Below are positions 24,335-30,694 of a stretch of 30,694 nt of DNA, one piece after another. Source of the stretch: DASCNA01 sp036011305. GTDB lineage: Bacteria; Verrucomicrobiota; Lentisphaeria; Victivallales; GWF2-38-69. Each line of letters begins with the position of its first letter. Position 1 is the first letter of the stretch. The stretch covers positions 1-30,694 of the forward strand of contig DASCNA010000001.1 of the NCBI GenBank assembly GCA_036011305.1. Direction: 5' to 3'. The notes beneath the pieces were generated by a model. The model made no database searches, was not told where the DNA came from, and saw only the letters and a program-made list of their open reading frames with translations. A program made the position numbers and the translations under genes.

Positions 24335-25336
24335 ATGAATAAAGAAAAATTACTTAAAGTTTTTAAAAATATAAAGAATAAAAAAGTAGCAATAATTGGC
24401 GACCTTATGCTTGATGCTTATATATGGGGGAAAGTAACAAGAATCTCTCCTGAGGCTCCAGTTCCCATAGTGCATGTGAATAAAAAAACTTATTGTTTAG
24501 GCGGAGCTGCCAATGTGATGCGAAATATTGTTTCATTAGGAGGGCAGGCATTCGCTTTCGGGGTTATCGGAAAACAGGAAAATGGTCAACTCCTTCTTCA
24601 ACTGATAAATGAACAGAATATTAATTCAGACAATATTATTATTGATCAACACTACCTGACAATTGAAAAACAGAGAATTATGGCTGATTCCCAACAGCTT
24701 GTAAGGGTTGATTATGAAGATAAAGAGAGAATATCTCAGGAACTTCGTGATGATTTGACAAATAAAATAATCAACCTGATCAACAAAAATGAAATTGATG
24801 CTGTTATTTTTGAAGATTACGCCAAAGGGTTAATAACATCAGAAATGATTTCAAAAATATCTTCACTTGCTAAACAGAAAGGAATAATAACTGCTCTTGA
24901 TCCTCATCCGGGACATAAACTGTATTTTAAAGGTCTGACATTAATGACACCCAATCAATCTGAAGCATTTACTTTAGCAGGAATTTATAACAAAGAATTA
25001 TCAGACAAACCTCATGAAGATAAAAATCTTCATAAAGTTGCAAAACAGTTAACCACCGACTGGGATACTGAACAACTTTTAATTACGCTTGGACCAAAAG
25101 GAATGGTTTTATTCCATAAGTCTCTCTCTCCTGTTCATATCCCTACAGTTGCTAAAGAGGTATATGATGTGACAGGTGCAGGAGATACTGTAATTGCCAC
25201 ATATACTTTGGGGTTGTTGGGAGGACTTTCAGGGGTAGAAGCAGCAGAACTTGCTAATCATGCTGCAGGCATTGTTGTGGGAAGAATTGGAACATCTTAT
25301 GTTACTCCTGAAAAGTTGATAACAGCTAGCTGCTAA
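24335..25336 (+). CDS. rfaE1: D-glycero-beta-D-manno-heptose-7-phosphate kinase (RfaE domain I)
   Basis: 333 residues from the ATG at 24335 (a TTG two codons upstream is an alternative). It phosphorylates heptose 7-phosphate at C1 on the way to ADP-heptose for the LPS inner core. PfkB/ribokinase signatures: GDLMLDAYIWGKVTRISPEAP (about 20-40, strongly RfaE-like), GGAANVMRNI (about 54-63), an EDYAKG segment near 167, DPHPGH near 190 and the DVTGAGDT motif with catalytic D284. The adenylyltransferase domain that makes HldE bifunctional is missing, so a separate RfaE2 should exist elsewhere. It lies between the FHA gene and glycosyltransferase genes, consistent with an LPS role. Confidence 0.92.
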   Translation: MNKEKLLKVFKNIKNKKVAIIGDLMLDAYIWGKVTRISPEAPVPIVHVNKKTYCLGGAANVMRNIVSLGGQAFAFGVIGKQENGQLLLQLINEQNINSDNIIIDQHYLTIEKQRIMADSQQLVRVDYEDKERISQELRDDLTNKIINLINKNEIDAVIFEDYAKGLITSEMISKISSLAKQKGIITALDPHPGHKLYFKGLTLMTPNQSEAFTLAGIYNKELSDKPHEDKNLHKVAKQLTTDWDTEQLLITLGPKGMVLFHKSLSPVHIPTVAKEVYDVTGAGDTVIATYTLGLLGGLSGVEAAELANHAAGIVVGRIGTSYVTPEKLITASC

Positions 25337-25422
25337 TTACTTTTCTAATGGTTAATGTGAACCTATATAATCAGACAATATTTTTAAAAGTTTTATAAAA
25401 CCTATCATCAAAAACTCTTTCT

Positions 25423-26541
25423 ATGCATATAGTACAAGTAATTACTGAATTAAAACCTGCAGGTGCAGAAAGGATACTTGCTAATCTTAGTATATGCTTA
25501 AAAGAAAAAGGTCACGACATTACTGTTATTTCCTTAAAGCCGTTACCAGAAAACAGGATAATAGTTGATGAGCTTTTTTCTAATAATATTCCTATTCTTT
25601 CACTTAACTTGACAAAACTTAAGCCCTGGAGAATATTCAAACTAAATAAACTTATTAATATTTTAATAAATAAATCTGAAATCCGAAATCTAAAACCTGA
25701 AATTATTATTCATTCTCACCTGATGCATGCTAATTTAATATGCCGATTAAATAAAATGCTTGGTGGCAATTTTAAACTGCTCAATACAATTCATATAGCA
25801 GAAAAAAGAAAAAGCCGATTTTGGTACTTTATTTTTGATAGGCTAACTCTTAATTATTGTGACCATATTAATGCTGTTTCTGAGGCAGCAAGGAATCATC
25901 ATTCTCTAAAATTAAACATTGATCATCGGAAAATTAGTATTGTATATAATGGAATAAATTCTCCTAAAACTTTAAATAAAGAAGAGATTACTAATTTAAA
26001 GAAGGAATGGGGATTTAGTAACTGCAGCAAAGTTATTGGCTCAGTAGGAAGATTAAACTGGCAGAAGGGATATGACATTTTTTTTAAATTATTGTCTGGA
26101 TTGTCAAATAATATTCCAGAAAATGATAACTGGGGAGTAGTAATACTTGGGGAAGGAAATCAAAGAAAATTATTAGAAAAGCTTTCAGTCAAAGCATCTA
26201 AAAATATTAAAATAGCTCTACCTGGTTACAGAAAAAATGCTCCAGAGTGTATAAGTGCTTTTGATCTATTTGTAATGCCGTCAAGATATGAAGGTCAACC
26301 CTTAACATTGCTTGAAGCAATGCCTACTGGTATATCAATTGTAAGTAGTGATATAGATACTATTAAAGAAGTTCTTCATAATTATTCAAATAGTATATCA
26401 GTTGATTTTCAAGATAAAGATTCAGTTATAAAATCAATAATGAAGATAATAAATAATCCAAATATAAAGTTTGATAATCATTTTACTGTAGAAAAAATGA
26501 CTAAAGAATACTTAGAAATATATAAGAAATTACAAATATGA
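25423..26541 (+). CDS. Glycosyltransferase family 4
   Basis: 372 residues, GT-B fold. The N-terminal domain starts MHIVQVITELKPAGAERILA, with the acceptor-side glycine loop PAGAE. The C-terminal domain has SVGRLNWQKGYD (about 203-214), VVILGEGNQRKLLEKL, LPGYRKNAPE and the nucleotide-sugar EX7E region in MPSRYEGQPLTLLEAMPTG. It probably adds a sugar to LPS or a capsule precursor at the cytoplasmic face; donor and acceptor are unknown. No ribosome binding site is visible before the ATG. It follows the heptose kinase by 86 bases on the same strand, and its TGA lies one base from the stop of a convergent glycosyltransferase. Confidence 0.9.
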   Translation: MHIVQVITELKPAGAERILANLSICLKEKGHDITVISLKPLPENRIIVDELFSNNIPILSLNLTKLKPWRIFKLNKLINILINKSEIRNLKPEIIIHSHLMHANLICRLNKMLGGNFKLLNTIHIAEKRKSRFWYFIFDRLTLNYCDHINAVSEAARNHHSLKLNIDHRKISIVYNGINSPKTLNKEEITNLKKEWGFSNCSKVIGSVGRLNWQKGYDIFFKLLSGLSNNIPENDNWGVVILGEGNQRKLLEKLSVKASKNIKIALPGYRKNAPECISAFDLFVMPSRYEGQPLTLLEAMPTGISIVSSDIDTIKEVLHNYSNSISVDFQDKDSVIKSIMKIINNPNIKFDNHFTVEKMTKEYLEIYKKLQI

Positions 26542-26542
26542 T

Positions 26543-27622
26543 TTACAACTTAGAAAGAGATTGGTAGCATTCAAATGTTTTTTCGGCACAAATTTTCCAG
26601 TTGCGTTCTTCAAGTAGTTTATCGGCTAGCCTAGTTTTTGTTTTTGGTCTCTTTCTATAAAATTTTAAAATTAGTTCAACCCAGTCGTTCTTATCTCTGA
26701 GTCTGGCATAGATAGGATACTCTCTGGCGACTTCTCTGAAAACAGAAATATCACTACAAATTAATGGTAAATGACAGCACATAGCTTCTGTTAATGGTAT
26801 TCCAAATCCTTCATATGAAGATGGTTGTAGAGCTAATGATGCATTTTGATAAAGTTTATTAATCTGCTCTCTTGAGGCATCTTTTTCCCATTTTACTTTA
26901 CCTGTAAGATTATATTTATTAATAGTATTTATAAGTTTTTCTCCATCTCCGCGGTCATCACCGATAAAAACTAGAGGAGGGATATCTTCTTTTTTGCTTA
27001 AAAGTTCTTTGTATACATCTAATAAAAACAGTTGCTGCCTTCTCTGCTCAATTGCGCCTGCACAAATTATTATTCCATTAATGGATCTTTTTTCTTCTGG
27101 GGGAATGACATTTGCTGAAGGGCCTAAATAAATAACTTTGCTTTTATTGTCCGGGATATTAAAAAATACTGTAAATTCCAGTTTAGTAAACATAGAATTA
27201 AAAATATAATAATCACTGTTTTCAGTGACATTATTAATGAGCTGTTTAGAAAAAAGTTTTCTAATTTTGGATTGTCTAGGTTGTTCTAAAATTGGAAATA
27301 TATCATGTACAGTTGTTATTACTGGGCATACGGCTTTTTTATTTACACCTAAAATACGTGTAATATGCATAATATTGGGGTTTATTTTTCTTAAAGAACT
27401 GTTCAGCCTGCTGCCTACAGGAAAAAATTTATTTCCGGAATTATAAGAAATATATTGAAAATTTTTGCCGAATTGTGGTCCTCTCCATTCCTTACTGTCA
27501 TATAATAAAAAATATTCATTTTTTTTATCAAGTTCAGATAATGTTTTCACTAAATGATAAACATATTTACCTGTTCCAGTTTTATGACTCTGAGCTAAAG
27601 TTGCTTCTATTGCAATTTTCAT
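26543..27622 (-). CDS. Glycosyltransferase family 4 (mannosyltransferase-like)
   Basis: 359 residues, GT-B fold. MKIAIEATLAQSHKTGTGKY carries the N-terminal TGTGKY glycine loop. TTVHDIFPI near 105, IICAGAIEQRRQQLFLLDVY near 187-206 (the usual G.ieprKn segment reads GAIEQRRQ) and QPSSYEGFGIPLTEAMCCHLP with the EX7E pair are typical of WbaZ/MtfB-like GT4 enzymes. It probably extends an O-antigen or other surface glycan. The ATG at 27622 has no evident Shine-Dalgarno site. It is the last gene of the minus-strand glycan cluster, separated by 171 AT-rich bases from the acetyltransferase gene, so it may have its own promoter. Confidence 0.9.
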   Translation of the reverse strand: MKIAIEATLAQSHKTGTGKYVYHLVKTLSELDKKNEYFLLYDSKEWRGPQFGKNFQYISYNSGNKFFPVGSRLNSSLRKINPNIMHITRILGVNKKAVCPVITTVHDIFPILEQPRQSKIRKLFSKQLINNVTENSDYYIFNSMFTKLEFTVFFNIPDNKSKVIYLGPSANVIPPEEKRSINGIIICAGAIEQRRQQLFLLDVYKELLSKKEDIPPLVFIGDDRGDGEKLINTINKYNLTGKVKWEKDASREQINKLYQNASLALQPSSYEGFGIPLTEAMCCHLPLICSDISVFREVAREYPIYARLRDKNDWVELILKFYRKRPKTKTRLADKLLEERNWKICAEKTFECYQSLSKL

Positions 27623-27793
27623 TTTTTGTTTGTTAATTTTACTATTTGAATCAATTAATAATCATTATATCTGCGAAATGAATATATTTATATAGAATAA
27701 ACTAAATCATACTTTCAAATCTTTAGGTAAAAATAAATTCTAGGAATAAAATTTATAGCTTAATGTAATAATTAAATAGAGTATTAGAATGAA

Positions 27794-28393
27794 TTATTTT
27801 AAAAATTCATCATTTATGTTTCTGCTGCAAATTCCGTTTATTAAAACATATTTATCACCAGTATGATGACAAATAGTTTCTCCATTTCCTGAGAGAGGTA
27901 AATCCAAACGATTGCCGTATTCACACATCCACCCTATTTGCTTTGCAGGATTACCAACATAAAGCGCATAGTTAGGAATATTCTTACAAATAACTGCTCC
28001 AGCTCCGATAAAAGAATAACTACCTATACTCACACCACAGACAATTGTACAATTAGCTCCTAAAGTAGCTCCTTTTTTAACAAGAGTGTTCATATATTCA
28101 TTTTTTCTATCAACTTCTGACCTAGGATTAATCACATTTGTAAAAACCATACTTGGTCCACAAAAAACATTATCTTCAATAGTAACATTATCGTATACTG
28201 AAACATTATTCTGTATTTTGCAATTATTTCCAACGATAGCTTTTGGTCCAATATTGACATTCTGGCCAATAGAACAGTTTTTACCAATTATTGCCCCAGT
28301 CATTATATGAGAAAAGTGCCATATTTTAGTATTTTTCCCAATACTACATCCTTCATCTACATAACTTGATTTATGAACAAAATATTTTTTCAT
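27794..28393 (-). CDS. wbpD: Left-handed beta-helix N-acetyltransferase, WbpD/WlbB-like
   Basis: 199 residues made mostly of hexapeptide repeats (IGKNTKIWHFSHIMTGAIIG, IGQNVNIG, VGNNCKIQNNV, LGANCTIV, IGSYSFIGAGAVI), so a trimeric beta-helix acetyltransferase. The sequence around FTNVINPRSEVDRKNEY and VGNPAKQIGWMCEYGNRL matches the WbpD/WlbB enzymes, which use acetyl-CoA to acetylate the 3-amino group of UDP-2-acetamido-3-amino-glucuronic acid. The preceding gene encodes the matching oxidoreductase 15 bases upstream, supporting the call. AGGAATGAGGG lies directly before the ATG. QdtC/FdtC-type sugar acetyltransferases are the main alternative. Confidence 0.83.
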   Translation of the reverse strand: MKKYFVHKSSYVDEGCSIGKNTKIWHFSHIMTGAIIGKNCSIGQNVNIGPKAIVGNNCKIQNNVSVYDNVTIEDNVFCGPSMVFTNVINPRSEVDRKNEYMNTLVKKGATLGANCTIVCGVSIGSYSFIGAGAVICKNIPNYALYVGNPAKQIGWMCEYGNRLDLPLSGNGETICHHTGDKYVLINGICSRNINDEFLK

Positions 28394-28408
28394 CCCTCAT
28401 TCCTATTT

Positions 28409-29353
28409 TCATATCAAATGTTTTATATCAGTATTTCTAATATCATACACAAGTTTTATGGATTCCTTCACATCAGAAATACCATATCCATTTCCTGCTA
28501 AAATTTCCTGATATGCTTTAGTATGAAGTTCTGAAAAACCAGAGGACAGATCTATTTTTTTATCTGATATTTTAAGCTGCCTATAAGCAAACTTTTCATG
28601 AAGTTTGCTTTCCTTTGGCAAATCATTTTCATCAATGGAAAGAAACCAATTTACGTTGGCATTCTCTAACTCAAGGTAGCCTCTCAACTTATAATTAGAT
28701 TTAAAAGTAATTTTAAAATTTATTACTTTTCCAAATAACCAAATTAATAAATCAAAAAAATGAATCCCTATGTTCATGACAAGACCTCCAGATTTACTTT
28801 CATTGCCTTTCCATGAAGTTTCATACCAATTTCCTCGCCTTGTAATATAAGAAAGTTCTACTTTTTTCTTCTCATTGTTATTTTTTTGCATAAATAATGA
28901 TTTTTTTATTTCTAAAATAGCAGGTAAATAACGAAGCTGTAAAATTGTATATATTTTAGATTTATATTCTTGCTCAAATTCTTCAAGTGCATCTAAATTC
29001 CAAGGATTAATAACAAGTGGTTTTTCACATATAGCATTAGCATGTAATCTTAAAGCTAATCTTACATGAGCGTCATGTAAATAATTTGGAGAACAAATAC
29101 TTATATATTCAACATTTTTTGTATTACTATTACGTCGTAATTTTTCAAGATATCTATCAAAACGCTCAATTTCAGTAAAAAAATTTGCTCTCGGGAAATA
29201 ACAATCAACAATACCGACAGAATCATGCGGATCAACAATTGCAATCAATTCATTATTTGTCTCTTTTATAGCCTTCATATGCCTTGGTGCTATATAACCA
29301 GCAGCTCCGATCAATGCAAAATTTCTTTTATTAAGATTTACATTTTCATTCAT
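28409..29353 (-). CDS. wbpB: UDP-N-acetylglucosaminuronate 3-dehydrogenase, Gfo/Idh/MocA family (WbpB/WlbA)
   Basis: 314 residues. It oxidises C3 of UDP-GlcNAcA using NAD, the step before the transaminase in UDP-diacetamido-uronic acid synthesis. The Rossmann segment NFALIGAAGYIAPRHMKAIK (11-30), VDPHDSVGIVDCYFP (about 40-54), FFTEIERFDRYLEKLRR, SICSPNYLHDAHVRLALR and CEKPLVINPWNLD with catalytic K111 are highly characteristic of WlbA/WbpB. GIHFFDLLIWLFG holds the conserved His. Length is as in the family. No good ribosome binding site precedes the ATG. WbpA, WbpE and WbpI counterparts are not in the window and may lie beyond its right edge. Confidence 0.9.
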   Translation of the reverse strand: MNENVNLNKRNFALIGAAGYIAPRHMKAIKETNNELIAIVDPHDSVGIVDCYFPRANFFTEIERFDRYLEKLRRNSNTKNVEYISICSPNYLHDAHVRLALRLHANAICEKPLVINPWNLDALEEFEQEYKSKIYTILQLRYLPAILEIKKSLFMQKNNNEKKKVELSYITRRGNWYETSWKGNESKSGGLVMNIGIHFFDLLIWLFGKVINFKITFKSNYKLRGYLELENANVNWFLSIDENDLPKESKLHEKFAYRQLKISDKKIDLSSGFSELHTKAYQEILAGNGYGISDVKESIKLVYDIRNTDIKHLI

Positions 29354-29436
29354 GATACTTAGTTTTTATTAAATCCTTCATAATTTTGTTAAATAAAATC
29401 AACTAAAAATAAATTTATACAATCACGTTTTGAAGG

Positions 29437-30192
29437 TTATCTTTTCTCAAAAATATAAAATATTTCCTCTGAAAATAAATTAGGATTTATTCTTGTGAAT
29501 AATTTTGGACACCTTTGATGTGCACAATAAATAATTTTATACTCATAATTGAACTTTGAAGCATAATATCCCATCAAAATATCTGATTGATTAGATGAAA
29601 AAAACCATTTATGCCTATCCTTTGGCTTTATTAACGGTAGTCCTACAAGATTTCCCATTTTTTTCCCCAATAGCGCTTTTATTAATGAAAAAAAATTAAT
29701 ACAATTAGGTAAAACAATAATTACTTTCTTCCCAATTCTAAAAGCTTCATCTAAAATAAAATGTATATCTTCCACGTGTTCAAGTAAATGGCTTGACAAA
29801 ACGACATCAATACTTTTGTTTTGAATTGGTAAAATTTCATTTTCAAAATCAAATATTTTAACATCTTTCTCCGTTAAGTATTGATCATAACCTATTGCAT
29901 TTATTCCGGAGTATTTCTGTTTTAAAATTTTGACAAACTCATTTGGCCCACAACCCAAATCAATAAAAGATTTAATCTCATTTTTAATGAAAAAATCTTT
30001 TAAAATATCCATATAGCAATCTATTTTATCTATTGCATTTTTATATCTAACTTTCTCATAGGATACAACAGATGGTTTTCTAAAGTAATAATCTTCTAAA
30101 GAATCATAAAATTCAGGAATTTTATTATATCCACAATTATAACATACCTGATTATAAATAGGTTCACCGCAGTAATTACATATTTTCTCCAT
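29437..30192 (-). CDS. Zinc-ribbon SAM-dependent methyltransferase (class I)
   Basis: 251 residues from the ATG at 30192; an ATG seven codons upstream (30213) is possible, and neither has a clear ribosome binding site. A CX2C...CX2C zinc ribbon opens the protein (ICNYCGEPIYNQVCYNCGY). The Rossmann methyltransferase follows, with SAM motif I FIDLGCGPNEFV (about 77-88), an acidic GYDQYL after beta-2, and the post-I segment VVLSSHLLEHVED (about 129-141, Methyltransf_11-like). N-terminal zinc ribbons occur in sugar C- or O-methyltransferases of glycan clusters. Given its neighbours it probably methylates a glycan or sugar nucleotide. The exact substrate is unknown. Confidence 0.8.
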   Translation of the reverse strand: MEKICNYCGEPIYNQVCYNCGYNKIPEFYDSLEDYYFRKPSVVSYEKVRYKNAIDKIDCYMDILKDFFIKNEIKSFIDLGCGPNEFVKILKQKYSGINAIGYDQYLTEKDVKIFDFENEILPIQNKSIDVVLSSHLLEHVEDIHFILDEAFRIGKKVIIVLPNCINFFSLIKALLGKKMGNLVGLPLIKPKDRHKWFFSSNQSDILMGYYASKFNYEYKIIYCAHQRCPKLFTRINPNLFSEEIFYIFEKR

Positions 30193-30267
30193 AATTTTAT
30201 GCTTTAATACCATTACAGTTTAGCTTTGTATATTTTTATTGAATTATAAATATATATCTTGTAAAAA

Positions 30268-30694
30268 TTAATCTTTTACTATAGTTTTTATAACATCTTT
30301 TACCCTTCTTGCCCAGGTGTGTTGAGTTCTAATAGATAAAACATTATCAGTTTTTTGCATGATTTCGTCAGGATTTTCTATAAGATAGTTAAAAAAATTA
30401 TACTCTTCTGAATATTCTTTACACCATCCAATATTATTTTTTTTAATAAATCTGCTAGCCGCAGTATTACCAAAACTAATAATTGGTTTTCCATAGCCTA
30501 TTGCCTCAAATAATTTTTGAGGGAGAGCTATTTGCATATATTCATCTGGATTAAAGCATAAAAGTGCAATATCAGAATTATTGTAATATTCTGAAAGATT
30601 ATCACCATCAGCTTCAATGAACTCTACACATTGAGGTATTTTGTAAAAATTTCTATAGCTATTCCACTCATTTTTTCTAGTTATTAACGTTAAC
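30268..30694 (-). CDS. Glycosyltransferase, C-terminal part (cut by window edge)
   Basis: The frame is open from the stop at 30268 to the window end (141 codons), so the true start lies outside; the internal ATG at 30537 is not the start. The visible part, with LSEYYNNSDIALLCFNPDEY, then LPQKLFEAIGYGKPIISFGN and IGWCKEYSEEYNFF, fits the C-terminal domain of a GT-B glycosyltransferase (GT4-like: the K-FEA-G-GKP motif is the nucleotide-sugar binding loop). It is the first visible gene of the minus-strand glycan cluster, 75 bases upstream of the methyltransferase start. Confidence 0.75.
   Translation of the reverse strand, partial: LTLITRKNEWNSYRNFYKIPQCVEFIEADGDNLSEYYNNSDIALLCFNPDEYMQIALPQKLFEAIGYGKPIISFGNTAASRFIKKNNIGWCKEYSEEYNFFNYLIENPDEIMQKTDNVLSIRTQHTWARRVKDVIKTIVKD

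Noticed and set aside
1..30694. tRNA, rRNA, CRISPR array, transposase or phage genes
   Set aside because: None seen by reading both strands; all longer frames are explained by chromosomal genes or their shadows.

Overview
The window is AT-rich bacterial chromosome carrying about 28 genes, with no rRNA, tRNA, CRISPR array, insertion sequence or prophage that I can see. The best taxonomic clue is a 51-residue basic protein at 15643-15798 (minus strand). It matches the small basic signature protein of the Planctomycetes-Verrucomicrobia-Chlamydiae (PVC) superphylum. A heptose-7-phosphate kinase of the LPS core pathway, lipoprotein and exported-protein signals and sugar-nucleotide genes indicate a Gram-negative envelope. 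A Lentisphaerota- or Verrucomicrobiota-like host is my inference. TGA is a normal stop in several genes (7113, 20794, 26541, 28409), so the code is standard.

Layout. 48-4434: a radical SAM protein with extra C-terminal cysteines; a minus-strand pair encoding a VOC-fold protein and a beta-hydroxyacid dehydrogenase whose last 22 codons lie beyond an in-frame TGA; and a divergent HTH protein with three PAS-like modules. 4513-12742: metabolic genes (gpmI, a class II fructose-bisphosphate aldolase, ilvC with an unusual cofactor loop, a GntP-type permease and a DedA protein), mixed with an exported hypothetical protein, a cytosolic hypothetical protein and a 53-residue protein. 12753-21663: a fused NAD(P)HX repair enzyme, a geranylgeranyl-reductase-type flavoprotein, the PVC small basic protein, an exported 5'-nucleotidase-like phosphoesterase, leuS, and an overlapping HAD-PHP phosphatase pair.

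21702-24309 is the most system-like unknown block. A small lipoprotein is abutted to a membrane-anchored coiled-coil protein, and both are divergent from a membrane protein with an FHA-like domain that lacks the usual phosphothreonine-binding residues. 24335-30694 is a surface-polysaccharide region: heptose kinase, three glycosyltransferases (one cut by the window edge), a WbpB/WbpD-type pair for a diacetamido-uronic acid sugar nucleotide, and a zinc-ribbon methyltransferase.

Intrinsic terminators are clear after many genes. Shine-Dalgarno sites are good for roughly half the genes and absent for many others, so several start choices rest on domain and signal-peptide position. Family assignments come from reading motifs, not database searches.
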